A DNA stretch of 17,816 nt, taken from the NCBI GenBank assembly GCA_900541985.1, contig UQLX01000044.1, positions 1 to 17,816 of the forward strand, given 5' to 3'. The notes beneath the pieces were generated by a model. The model was not told the DNA's origin, ran no database searches, and was given only the letters and a program-made list of their open reading frames with translations. Position 1 is the stretch's first letter. Each line of letters begins with the position of its first letter. The stretch is from an uncultured Blautia sp. Lineage in GTDB: Bacteria > Bacillota > Clostridia > Lachnospirales > Lachnospiraceae. Shown piece after piece: positions 1 to 7,217 of the stretch. The translations under genes and the position numbers were made by a program.

Positions 1-194
1 AAGGTTCTTTGTTTCTGTCTCTCAGACAGCTCATTTACTTTATCACATCTGTTTTCGTTTGTCAACAACTTCTTCATCTTTTTTCAAAGTTTTTTAAATT
101 GTTTCTTCAAATCAAACATTTTCTTGTGACAGCTCAATTAGAATATCACTTTATCTCACATATGTCAACACCTTTTTTCAAAATTTTTCTCATA
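1..194. other. AT-rich intergenic region, no gene seen
   Basis: I see no convincing gene here. A 63-codon open frame at 9-200 has no ribosome binding site and reads as a phenylalanine/leucine-rich translation of T-rich DNA, so I do not call it. The only structure noted is a short hairpin, CTGTCT-CTC-AGACAG (15-29). It lacks a following T-run on either strand and could be the remnant of a terminator of a gene outside the window. No cobalamin riboswitch elements are visible. Confidence 0.6.
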
Positions 195-223
195 TTGTAA
201 ACTGTTTCTTCTTTTAGTATAAT
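195..223 (+). promoter_or_regulatory. sigma-A promoter of the cbiL-ABC exporter unit
   Basis: A -35 hexamer TTGTAA (195-200, 4/6 to consensus) lies 17 bp before a perfect -10 TATAAT (218-223). Transcription would begin near 230, about 30 nt before the cbiL ATG. That leader is too short for a cobalamin riboswitch. It contains an 8-bp dyad and the ribosome binding site AAGGAGG (245-251), 8 nt before ATG 260. Confidence 0.8.
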
Positions 224-245
224 AGAAAGAAATACTATCTTTCTA
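223..245 (+). repeat. Perfect dyad over the cbiL transcription start
   Basis: TAGAAAGA (223-230) and TCTTTCTA (238-245) are exact inverted repeats separated by 7 nt. The dyad begins at the last base of the -10 and ends at the first base of the ribosome binding site. It could be a repressor operator or a 5' hairpin in the mRNA; sequence alone does not decide. The arms are mostly A/G on one side, so an RNA hairpin would be weak. Confidence 0.55.
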
Positions 246-259
246 AGGAGGAACTTATA

Positions 260-955
260 ATGAAAGGAACTTTATACGGCGTAGGAATTGGCCCTGGAGA
301 TCCGGAGCTTATGACTCTGAAGGCGGTACGCCTGATCCGTGAAAATACGATCATTGCTGTTCCCGGCGCTGATCCTAAGGAAACTGTTGCATATAAAATC
401 GCAGTTCAGGCAGTACCTGAGCTTGCAGAAAAAGAACTTTTACCTATTTATATGCCAATGACACATGATCCGGAGGAACTGGAGAAAAGCCATGCCAAAG
501 GCGCACAGACTTTGGAGGAGGTTCTTGATAAGGGCAAAAATATCGTATTTCTTACTCTTGGAGATCCCTGCGTATACTCTACTTTTTCCTATTTACAGAA
601 GCGTGTGGAAAAAGACGGTTATCACACAGAGCTTGTCAGCGGCATCACATCTTTCTGCGCTGCAGCTGCCCGCCTGAACATCCCTCTTTCTGAATGGAAT
701 GAGCAGCTCCATGTAATTCCGGCTGTTCACCGCCTTGACAGTACTTTAAATGAATCCGGAAATTATATTCTTATGAAATCCGGCAAAAAAATGAATCAGG
801 TAAAAGAAATCCTTGCCCAGAGCGGCCGAGATGTCCTTATGGTCGAGAACTGCGGAATGGAAAACGAGCATATTTACCGCAGCGTAGAAGAAATCCCGGA
901 TGATGCCGGATATTACTCTCTGATCATTGCAAAAGAAGCGAAACCACAGTCATGA
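260..955 (+). CDS. cbiL: Cobalt-factor II C20-methyltransferase CbiL
   Basis: CbiL transfers a methyl group from S-adenosylmethionine to C20 of cobalt-factor II, the first methylation after cobalt insertion in the anaerobic cobalamin pathway; it is cytosolic. The 231-residue protein has the tetrapyrrole methylase fold. An N-terminal GVGIGPGDPEL motif (7-17) and TLGDPCVYST (99-108) form the usual SAM/substrate-binding loops, and the length is normal for the family. The start is supported by AAGGAGG 8 nt upstream. It is the only cobalamin gene on the plus strand, separated from the main operon by the exporter and the vitamin B6 genes, and its stop overlaps the ATPase start by 4 bp (ATGA). CobI, the aerobic counterpart, is homologous, but the CbiG/CbiD/CbiK-type context favours CbiL. 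Confidence 0.93.
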   Translation: MKGTLYGVGIGPGDPELMTLKAVRLIRENTIIAVPGADPKETVAYKIAVQAVPELAEKELLPIYMPMTHDPEELEKSHAKGAQTLEEVLDKGKNIVFLTLGDPCVYSTFSYLQKRVEKDGYHTELVSGITSFCAAAARLNIPLSEWNEQLHVIPAVHRLDSTLNESGNYILMKSGKKMNQVKEILAQSGRDVLMVENCGMENEHIYRSVEEIPDDAGYYSLIIAKEAKPQS

Positions 956-1794
956 TCGAAACAAAAAATCTGACAAAAACCTTTGACAGCTTCACAGCTG
1001 TAGATCATTTAAATCTGAAGATAGAATCCGGCGAGTTTTTTGGACTTCTCGGACCTAATGGTGCGGGAAAAACAACAACCATCAGTCTTTTGTCCACTCT
1101 CCTGCTTCCCACAAAGGGAGAGATTCTGATCAATGGACAGCCTCTTACCAGAAACCGTCCGGATCTGAAGAGAAAAATCAGTGTGATCACACAGGAATAT
1201 TCCATGCGTCAGGATATGAATATGGACGAGATCATGGAATACCAGGGCCGGCTTTATTTTATGCCCAAAAAAGAAATCCGCCGGAGAACAGAGGAGCTTC
1301 TGGATTTCTGCGATCTTCTGAAATTCCGAAAACGTACGGTACGGAAGCTTTCCGGCGGTATGAAGCGTAAGCTGATGGTATGCCGCGCTCTGCTGACAGA
1401 TCCGGAAATTCTTCTTCTGGATGAGCCTACCGCAGGAATGGATGCTTTATCAAGAAGGCAGATGTGGAATCTTCTGCGAAAGCTGAATGGTAAAAACCTG
1501 ACCATTCTCCTGACTACCCATTATATGGAAGAAGCGCAGTCTCTCTGCGGTCGTGTTGCTCTGATGGATCACGGAAAGCTGGAAGAGATCAATACGCCTT
1601 CCGGCCTGATTGACGGTCTTGGAAAATATACGGTTGATGAAATGCTGCCGGAGGAAACAAAAAGCCATTATTTCCATCACCGTCAGGAAGCTATAGAATT
1701 CCTTTCCGGTCTTACCGGACAGGCAGCTCTCAGGGAAACCACCCTGGAGGATGTTTTTGTAGAACGGGCAGGCAGACACCTGTCCCCGTCATAA
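952..1794 (+). CDS. ABC transporter ATP-binding protein (ABC-2/DrrA-like)
   Basis: This is the nucleotide-binding subunit of an ABC-2 type transporter, 280 residues. Visible motifs in order are Walker A GPNGAGKT (34-41), Q-loop glutamine 81, signature LSGGMKRK (133-140), Walker B ILLLDEP (153-159) and switch histidine 190. The C-terminal ~70 residues form the extension common to drug/lipid exporter ATPases (DrrA, NodI, CcmA-like). Its ATG overlaps the cbiL TGA, and upstream there is only a weak ribosome binding site, so translation is probably coupled to cbiL. With the permease 12 bp downstream it should make a two-gene exporter. The substrate cannot be read from the sequence. The motifs do not resemble the BtuD or CbiO importer ATPases more than DrrA-type exporters, so vitamin or cobalt uptake is unlikely. 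Confidence 0.93.
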   Translation: MIETKNLTKTFDSFTAVDHLNLKIESGEFFGLLGPNGAGKTTTISLLSTLLLPTKGEILINGQPLTRNRPDLKRKISVITQEYSMRQDMNMDEIMEYQGRLYFMPKKEIRRRTEELLDFCDLLKFRKRTVRKLSGGMKRKLMVCRALLTDPEILLLDEPTAGMDALSRRQMWNLLRKLNGKNLTILLTTHYMEEAQSLCGRVALMDHGKLEEINTPSGLIDGLGKYTVDEMLPEETKSHYFHHRQEAIEFLSGLTGQAALRETTLEDVFVERAGRHLSPS

Positions 1795-1806
1795 AGGAGG
1801 AGTTCT

Positions 1807-2538
1807 ATGGGTATTATTACAATTTTATGGGAGAAATGGGTAGAATTTCGAAGGGATTTCTATAAGATCACTTTGGCCGCTATGATCGCGCCTTTGATGT
1901 ACCTGGTGGTTTTTGGCATGGGGATCCAGACCATGTCCCACGGAGAACCCTACCTGAATTTTCTGATCCCCGGTGTTGTGGCCTTAACTACCATGAACGG
2001 AAGTTTTAATGCCATCGCGCAGAATCTCAACGTTCAGCGTCTCTATGAAAAGGCATTTGACCAGGTTATGATTTCTCCGACTCCTTTATGGCAGTTTATT
2101 GCAGGTCAGATCATTGGCGGAAGTCTTCGGGGACTATACGCAGGCGGGATCATCCTGATCCTTACGGCTCCTATTGAAACCGGACTGATTTTTAACGGCT
2201 GGTCCTTTTTTATCATGTTCCTGAACGGAGCTGTTTTTTCCGCCATTGGTGTGGTTGTTTCCTTCCTTGCAAAAAATCACGCGGATGTACCAAGATTTTC
2301 CAACTACATCATCATGCCTATGGCCTATCTGTGCAACACCTTTTTTTCAACAGAAAAAATTCCGGGGCTTCTGGGAGATTTTGTGGCTGTACTGCCGCTT
2401 TCTCAGACAAGCCAGATGATCCGCGGCATTTCCGCCGGCGGAGCCGTGAACTTTACAGGCATCGGGATTCTTCTGGGTTATCTTGCCGTGTTTACTGCCG
2501 GGGCTTCCTGGTTTATTTACAGAAAGAAAAATCTCTAA
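1807..2538 (+). CDS. ABC-2 type transporter permease
   Basis: This is the membrane subunit partnering the ATPase just upstream. The 243-residue protein is hydrophobic, with about six predicted membrane segments, roughly at 22-44, 50-75, 95-118, 128-153, 160-185 and 218-238. This is the ABC2_membrane (DrrB/NodJ-like) pattern. The start is fixed by AAAGGAGG (1793-1800), which overlaps the ATPase stop, with ATG at 1807. It is the last gene of the cbiL unit and is followed directly by a strong hairpin terminator. The exporter could move a tetrapyrrole intermediate, a drug or a peptide. Only its transcriptional link to cbiL hints at a role in cobalamin or metal metabolism. Confidence 0.9.
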   Translation: MGIITILWEKWVEFRRDFYKITLAAMIAPLMYLVVFGMGIQTMSHGEPYLNFLIPGVVALTTMNGSFNAIAQNLNVQRLYEKAFDQVMISPTPLWQFIAGQIIGGSLRGLYAGGIILILTAPIETGLIFNGWSFFIMFLNGAVFSAIGVVVSFLAKNHADVPRFSNYIIMPMAYLCNTFFSTEKIPGLLGDFVAVLPLSQTSQMIRGISAGGAVNFTGIGILLGYLAVFTAGASWFIYRKKNL

Positions 2539-2540
2539 TA

Positions 2541-2602
2541 AAAAATCCTTCTGCTGACATTTCGACATGTATTCACATGTTTTTGTCTGCAGGAGGATTT
2601 TT
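2541..2602 (+). terminator. Long hairpin terminator, probably bidirectional
   Basis: The arms 2541-2559 and 2584-2602 pair over 19 positions with one G-T wobble and one mismatch. The outer AAAAA/TTTTT pairs provide a U-run on either strand. The loop holds a second perfect inverted repeat, ACATGT-ATTC-ACATGT (2565-2580). It lies 3 nt after the permease stop and faces the 3' end of the convergent kinase gene, so it can serve both transcripts, with better pairing in plus-strand RNA. Confidence 0.85.
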
Positions 2603-2604
2603 AT

Positions 2605-2641
2605 ATATTCTGCAGCTTCTTTTATATGGGCTGCAGCATAT
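2605..2641. repeat. Imperfect inverted repeat between convergent genes
   Basis: CTGCAGC (2610-2616) and GCTGCAG (2630-2636) pair exactly and can extend by four A/T pairs beyond one mismatch, with a 13-nt loop. It lies in the 3' untranslated region of the minus-strand kinase gene, before the larger terminator. No T-run follows, so it may be a processing or stabilising hairpin. The rest of 2642-2713 holds nothing I recognise. Confidence 0.4.
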
Positions 2642-2713
2642 AGTCCGCAATTTTCCGGGCAGGAGGAAGAAGTTTCTGAGACCTTCCGCTGGACGGAACC
2701 ACGTAATGGCCTT

Positions 2714-3571
2714 CTATAATAGTTCTCCCAGATATTTCTCAAAGCATACGCCTTCATTCCGGTCGGTACCTTCCAGAACAGTATCATGAATGGCTTTTGA
2801 AATAAAATCTGCCGCTTTGCGTACAGATTCTGCGATTTCTGTCCCCTTTACCATTCCGGCGCTTAATACAGAAGCGAACAGATCTCCGGTTCCGGAGTAG
2901 CTGCCGCCCTCTTTCTTTACCTTTACCCAGGTACATCCTCTGTGATCGGTGATCAGATTTCCCATAAAAGCAGATCCGCCTTCGTTAAGATCAATACCGG
3001 TGATCACCGCATCCGCATCAAAAGTTTCCACCAGAGTTTTTCCGATTTCCTGCACCTCTTCCATAAATTCTTTTTGGGAGAGTTCAGACATCCGCTTCCA
3101 TCTTTCATTATTTTTTTCTTTTCCATAAAGAAGCAGAAGAGCTTCGGTCAGGTTCGGAGTGATGATCGACGCTTTTTTTGCCAGAAGACGCATTTTTTCG
3201 CAAAGGGCATCTGTATAAATCGGATATTCCGCTCCATTGTCTCCCATGACAGGATCCGTCAGGATCTTCACTCCATTTTGTCCGAAAAGATCAATAAACT
3301 CCAGAATCTTCTCCGCCTGAGCTGCGCCGGAAAGAAATCCTGTATAAATCCCGTCCGGGCAAAACCCCATCTGCTTCCAGCGAAGCATGATCTCTTCCAT
3401 ATGTTCTGTATAATCGTCATAATAATACGTTTCAAATCCCGTCTGCGCACTCAGGATCGCCGTTGGAAGGGGACATGCCTGAACTCCCATTACGGAGATC
3501 ACCGGAAGGGCGGCTGTCAGGGAGCATTTCCCCATTCCTGAAAGATCATTGATCACTGCTATTTTTTTCAA
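2714..3571 (-). CDS. pdxY: Pyridoxamine/pyridoxal kinase (PdxY/PdxK family)
   Basis: The enzyme phosphorylates pyridoxal, pyridoxine or pyridoxamine with ATP in the vitamin B6 salvage pathway; it is cytosolic. The 285-residue protein has the ribokinase fold of PfkB/PdxK enzymes: DPVMGD (106-111), TPNLTEA (138-144) and the anion-hole motif GTGD (227-230) with the catalytic aspartate at 230. I chose the TTG at 3571 because AGGAG (3579-3583) lies 7 nt upstream. An ATG at 3586 would place that ribosome binding site inside the coding region and has none of its own. The divergent MocR-type regulator is the classic partner of such kinases. The ThiD-like HMP kinases share the fold, so preference among B6 vitamers is uncertain. 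Confidence 0.88.
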   Translation of the reverse strand: MKKIAVINDLSGMGKCSLTAALPVISVMGVQACPLPTAILSAQTGFETYYYDDYTEHMEEIMLRWKQMGFCPDGIYTGFLSGAAQAEKILEFIDLFGQNGVKILTDPVMGDNGAEYPIYTDALCEKMRLLAKKASIITPNLTEALLLLYGKEKNNERWKRMSELSQKEFMEEVQEIGKTLVETFDADAVITGIDLNEGGSAFMGNLITDHRGCTWVKVKKEGGSYSGTGDLFASVLSAGMVKGTEIAESVRKAADFISKAIHDTVLEGTDRNEGVCFEKYLGELL

Positions 3572-3587
3572 AACAATTCTCCTCATC

Positions 3588-3616
3588 TTGCATTCTTTTA
3601 TACTATGCTATAGAAT
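3588..3616 (+). promoter_or_regulatory. Candidate promoter of the MocR/PdxR-type regulator
   Basis: TTGCAT (3588-3593, 4/6) and TAGAAT (3611-3616, 5/6) are spaced by exactly 17 bp, placing the start near 3623, about 80 nt before GTG 3702. I find no equally good promoter for the kinase on the other strand, though its promoter must lie in the same 130-bp interval. Confidence 0.55.
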
Positions 3617-3621
3617 AGCAT
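3605..3621. promoter_or_regulatory. Palindromic operator candidate between kinase and regulator
   Basis: ATGCTAT-AGA-ATAGCAT (3605-3621) is a perfect 7+7 inverted repeat with a 3-bp spacer. It covers the -10 of the regulator promoter and lies about 35-50 bp upstream of the kinase start, so one bound dimer could control both genes. That MocR regulators bind such sites is family knowledge; that this particular repeat is the site is inference. Confidence 0.45.
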
Positions 3622-3701
3622 TATCATGTGTCTTAAAAAACGACCAGTTTTTTCTATTTTTAAGGGGACAGTTTAATTTAAAAAAGAAAGGAGTCCTGCC
3701 C

Positions 3702-5084
3702 GTGTGCTCACAACCGGATCCAGATAAATCCTCAAAAAACCAGAGTTTTCTCTTTTCCAAAACAGATTCCGATCATCCGGAACATCTGTACCTGCAGGTC
3801 TGTCATTACTATCGCGACCTGATCCTGGCCCGCCGTCTTCAGCCCGGAAGCCGGATGCCCTCCCTGCGGAAATGCGCCCAGGAACTTCAGCTGAGCCGTA
3901 CCACCATCGAAAATGCCTATCTTCAGCTTGCCGCTGACGGATATATTATTTCCAGGGCTCAAAGCGGCTACTACGTCACAGACATTGCCCTTCAGACCCA
4001 CCGGGAGAAAAAAGCATCTCTTCCGGAAGAACCGCCCTGTCTGTATGATCTTTCTTCCTCCGGTGTAGACCGGGAAAGCTTTCGTTTTGATCTCTGGCAG
4101 AGATATCTGAAAAGCGCCCTGCGTCAGAACGAGCGTCTGCTTTCTTACGGCGAGCCCCAGGGAGAAGCGGATTTTCGTCAGGTTTTGTCCGATTATGTAA
4201 GACAGCGGAGAAATATCGCCTGTTCCCCTGATGATATTGTCATCGGCGCCGGCGTTCAGAGTCTTCTGCAGATCCTCTGCCCTCTTGTAAAAAACAGAAA
4301 AAATGTTTCCTTTCCTACGCCTTCTTTTGTACAGGGAAGTACGGTCTTCTCGGATTTTGGCTTTGAGATCCGGTACCGCAATAAAGACAGCGATGTGATC
4401 TATGTTTCTCCTGCCCATATGACAAAATGGGGAGAGATCATGCCTGTGTCCCGGCGTCTGGAGCTGATCCGCTATGCCGCCTCCCATAACAGTCTGATCA
4501 TTGAGGATGATTTTGAAAACGAATTTGTATACCTGCAAAAACCAACTCCCTCTCTTTTCAGTCTTGCAGGAGGACGGGGAGTCGTTTACATGGGTTCATT
4601 TTCCAGGCTGCTTCTCCCCTCCATCCGCATCAGCTTTATGATCCTGCCGCCTGAGCTTACAGACAGCTATCATGCCAAAGGCACATTTTATAATCAGACT
4701 GCCTCCAAAGCAGAACAGATCGCCCTTTGTCAGTTTATCCGGGACGGACACCTTTCCGCCCAGACCCGGAGACTGAAACGACTCTATTCTGCCAAGCTGA
4801 AGGAACTTCTGACTGTTGTGCGGGAAGTCTTTGGAGAAACATCCAAAATTCAGATCGGTGCCGCCGGTACCAGCCTGGCCCTTACGCTTCCCTGGGACGC
4901 TTCCGGCGAAAGTCTGAAAAAAAAGGCGCGGACCCGTGGCCTGCGCCTGAAAATACTCCGGGAGGATCCGGAAAGTGTTACCATACTTCTTTCCTGCTCC
5001 TCTCTCCCCGCCTCAGATTTTCATCCGGCATGTGAGCTTCTGAAGGAAGTGATCTCAATCCCTCCGGTTATCAATCATATATAA
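3702..5084 (+). CDS. pdxR: MocR/PdxR-type GntR-family regulator with aminotransferase-like domain
   Basis: A transcription regulator that probably senses pyridoxal phosphate and controls B6 salvage. Of 460 residues, 30-94 form a GntR winged helix (PSLRKCAQELQLSRTTIENAY at 53-73), and about 113-460 form a fold-type I aminotransferase-like domain. The GTG start at 3702 is supported by AAAGGAG (3687-3693) 8 nt upstream; an earlier ATG at 3549 would overlap the divergent kinase. The aspartates at 269-270 fit the PLP-ring-binding position. Unusually, the segment where the family has the PLP-anchoring lysine (typically G-T/S-F-S-K) reads MGSFSRLLLP, with Arg302. If correct, no internal aldimine can form there. 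The symbol rests on the divergent kinase neighbour. The 3' end overlaps that of cbiC by 30 bp. Confidence 0.85.
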   Translation: MCSQPDPDKSSKNQSFLFSKTDSDHPEHLYLQVCHYYRDLILARRLQPGSRMPSLRKCAQELQLSRTTIENAYLQLAADGYIISRAQSGYYVTDIALQTHREKKASLPEEPPCLYDLSSSGVDRESFRFDLWQRYLKSALRQNERLLSYGEPQGEADFRQVLSDYVRQRRNIACSPDDIVIGAGVQSLLQILCPLVKNRKNVSFPTPSFVQGSTVFSDFGFEIRYRNKDSDVIYVSPAHMTKWGEIMPVSRRLELIRYAASHNSLIIEDDFENEFVYLQKPTPSLFSLAGGRGVVYMGSFSRLLLPSIRISFMILPPELTDSYHAKGTFYNQTASKAEQIALCQFIRDGHLSAQTRRLKRLYSAKLKELLTVVREVFGETSKIQIGAAGTSLALTLPWDASGESLKKKARTRGLRLKILREDPESVTILLSCSSLPASDFHPACELLKEVISIPPVINHI

Positions 5085-5696
5085 AAGAGCGTTGCAGATG
5101 CAGGCAGCAATATTGCTGCCTCCCTTGCGGCCCTTTGCCACAATATAGGGAGCTCCGGATTCCATGATCAGCTCCTTGGACTGTACTACATTGACAAAAC
5201 CTACAGGAACACCGATGATCAGTTCCGGATCCAGTCTGCCTTCCCGGATCAGTTCATAAAGGCGCACCAGCGCTGTGGGCGCATTTCCAATGGCAAAGAT
5301 CAGTTTTTTATCCAGGGAAGCCGCCTTGTCCATGCTGGCTGTGGCTCTTGTAGTACCGTTTTTCTTTGCTGTTTCTGCTACATCCTCATCAGACATAAAA
5401 CAGTAAACTTCTCCGCCATAGCGGGCAAGCGCCCTCTTGTTGATACCGGATTTTGCCATCTGGGTATCGGTTACAATACATGCCCCGTTCCGGATCGCTT
5501 CCAGTGCTTTTTCGATCACATCCGGTGAAAAACACAGATTGTCCGCATAATCAAAATCCGCACTGGTATGGATGCATCGTTTTACTACAAGCTCGGTCCC
5601 AGGGATCAGTTTTTTTTCACCCAGTTCTTCGGTAATGATCTCGAAGCTTCTTTTTTCGATATCCATTGGTTTTACGTTTTCAAGTTCAACCTTCAT
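5055..5696 (-). CDS. cbiC: Cobalt-precorrin-8 methylmutase CbiC
   Basis: CbiC moves the methyl group from C11 to C12, converting cobalt-precorrin-8 to cobyrinic acid. The 213-residue protein carries CIHTSADFDYADN, in which His43 matches the catalytic histidine of the CobH/CbiC family, and the C-terminal GRKGGSNIAA signature. I start it at ATG 5696, where GGAGGG lies 7 nt upstream. A TTG 15 bp earlier (5711) would lie in the same frame but without a good site. The start overlaps the cbiP stop by 11 bp. It is the last gene of the minus-strand operon. No terminator follows, and its last 30 bp are shared with the convergent regulator gene. Confidence 0.94.
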   Translation of the reverse strand: MKVELENVKPMDIEKRSFEIITEELGEKKLIPGTELVVKRCIHTSADFDYADNLCFSPDVIEKALEAIRNGACIVTDTQMAKSGINKRALARYGGEVYCFMSDEDVAETAKKNGTTRATASMDKAASLDKKLIFAIGNAPTALVRLYELIREGRLDPELIIGVPVGFVNVVQSKELIMESGAPYIVAKGRKGGSNIAACICNALLYMIDNRRD

Positions 5697-7215
5697 TCTC
5701 TGTCCCTCCAATGCCTTCTTCCAGAATCTGATATATTTTTTTCATATCCAGATGTTTTCTCAGTTCTGCTGCCAGGATATCATACTGTGTTTCCTTAAAG
5801 GAGGCAAAATCCACTCCCTCCATCTGAGAAACATCGATTCCTTTTTTCTCACCCACTGCGCGGATCAGGGCGAGGGCAGATTCTTCTTTGTCAAAGATCC
5901 CATGTACATAGGTACCACAGACGTTTTCAAAAACAGTCCCTTCTGTTTTTTCCTGACCGCTGACTCCGTCTTTCGTCCAGGTACTTGCATGAGCGCCGGA
6001 TTTCCAGGTGCTTTCTCCCATGTGGATCTCATAGCCGGTAAACTCCACACCGCTTAGCGGCTGATATTCCCCCTGGATTTCCAGGTACTTTCCGGTAACC
6101 TGTGTCCGTGTTTTTTTCTCCGCAAAAACCGTATCCACAGGAAGAAGCCCCATGCCTCTCATAGTACCGCCGGCTTCCACTCCGTGGGGATCACTTAAGG
6201 ATTCTCCCAGCATCTGGTAACCGCCGCAGATGCCAAACACAAAGGTTCCTCTGGCAGCCGCTTTCAGGATCAGAGACTCCATGCCGCTTTCCCGCAGCCA
6301 CTGGAGATCCTCCATGGTGTTTTTTGTTCCCGGAAGCATGATCACATCCGGATGCTTCAGATCCGCCGGATGTTTTACATAACGAAGGGATACTCCCGGA
6401 ATACTTTCAAAAGGATTAAAGTCCGTAAAATTGGAGATTCTTGGCACACGGATCACTGCAATATCAATCTGCCCGGTCTCCTGAGCTCTGTCAAACCGAT
6501 CTGTCAGACTGTCTTCATCTTCCACCTGAATATCCAGATAGGGAGCCACACCGACCACCGGGATATGACACTTCTCTTCCAGCATCTCCACACCGGGATC
6601 CAGGATGGTTTTATCTCCGCGGAATTTGTTGATGATAAGCCCTTTGACCATTTCTCTTTCTTCCGGCTCCAGAAGCTCTACCGTACCGTAAAGCTGGGCA
6701 AACACTCCGCCTCTGTCAATATCTCCTACCAGAAGGACCGGGGCGCCGGCCATTTTTGCCATACCCATATTTACGATATCCTCTGTTTTCAGATTGATCT
6801 CTGCAGGACTTCCGGCTCCTTCAATCACAATAATATCGTTTTCGGATGCCAGTGCATGGTAGGCTTTCATCACATCCGGCACTAATTTTTTCTTATACTT
6901 AAAATAATCTCTGGCGCTCATCGTCCCCAGGACTTCTCCGTTTACGATCACCTGTGAGCCTACGTCATTGGTAGGCTTGAGAAGGATCGGGTTCATCAGC
7001 ACAGACGGAGCGATTCCTGCCGCCTCTGCCTGCATTACCTGCGCCCGTCCCATTTCCAGTCCTTCCTCGGTGATAAAGGAATTCAACGCCATATTCTGTG
7101 ATTTAAAGGGAGCCACCCGATAGCCGTCCTGCTTGAAAATACGGCATAATCCTGCTGCAAGAAGACTTTTTCCCGCGTTGGACATGGTTCCCTGTACCAT
7201 GATTGCTTTAGCCAT
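5686..7215 (-). CDS. cbiP: Cobyric acid synthase CbiP (CobQ family)
   Basis: CbiP amidates the b, d, e and g side chains of adenosylcobyrinic acid a,c-diamide, using glutamine and ATP. The 509 residues comprise an N-terminal dethiobiotin-synthetase-like ATP domain with P-loop-like GTMSNAGKS (9-17), and a C-terminal class I glutamine amidotransferase domain. That domain has a nucleophile Cys330 (FGICGGYQML) and His438 (YVHGIF). I chose ATG 7215 because GGAGGA sits upstream, within the end of cobD; ATG 7215 follows the cobD stop by 2 nt. An upstream in-frame start at 7236 would overlap cobD. The length is typical. Confidence 0.96.
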   Translation of the reverse strand: MAKAIMVQGTMSNAGKSLLAAGLCRIFKQDGYRVAPFKSQNMALNSFITEEGLEMGRAQVMQAEAAGIAPSVLMNPILLKPTNDVGSQVIVNGEVLGTMSARDYFKYKKKLVPDVMKAYHALASENDIIVIEGAGSPAEINLKTEDIVNMGMAKMAGAPVLLVGDIDRGGVFAQLYGTVELLEPEEREMVKGLIINKFRGDKTILDPGVEMLEEKCHIPVVGVAPYLDIQVEDEDSLTDRFDRAQETGQIDIAVIRVPRISNFTDFNPFESIPGVSLRYVKHPADLKHPDVIMLPGTKNTMEDLQWLRESGMESLILKAAARGTFVFGICGGYQMLGESLSDPHGVEAGGTMRGMGLLPVDTVFAEKKTRTQVTGKYLEIQGEYQPLSGVEFTGYEIHMGESTWKSGAHASTWTKDGVSGQEKTEGTVFENVCGTYVHGIFDKEESALALIRAVGEKKGIDVSQMEGVDFASFKETQYDILAAELRKHLDMKKIYQILEEGIGGTENEG

Positions 7216-7217
7216 GT

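Noticed and set aside
9..200. 63-codon plus-strand open frame before cbiL
   Set aside because: No ribosome binding site, low-complexity translation of T-rich DNA, and it runs into the cbiL promoter.
2331..2789. Overlapping open frames of 152 and 146 codons on both strands at the permease/kinase junction
   Set aside because: They cover the end of the permease, the terminator and the end of the kinase in other frames; no family features.
5103..5120. Perfect 18-bp palindrome GGCAGCAATATTGCTGCC inside cbiC
   Set aside because: It encodes the conserved GGSNIAA segment of CbiC and has no following T-run, so it is not called a terminator for the convergent regulator. Coding coincidence is the simplest reading.
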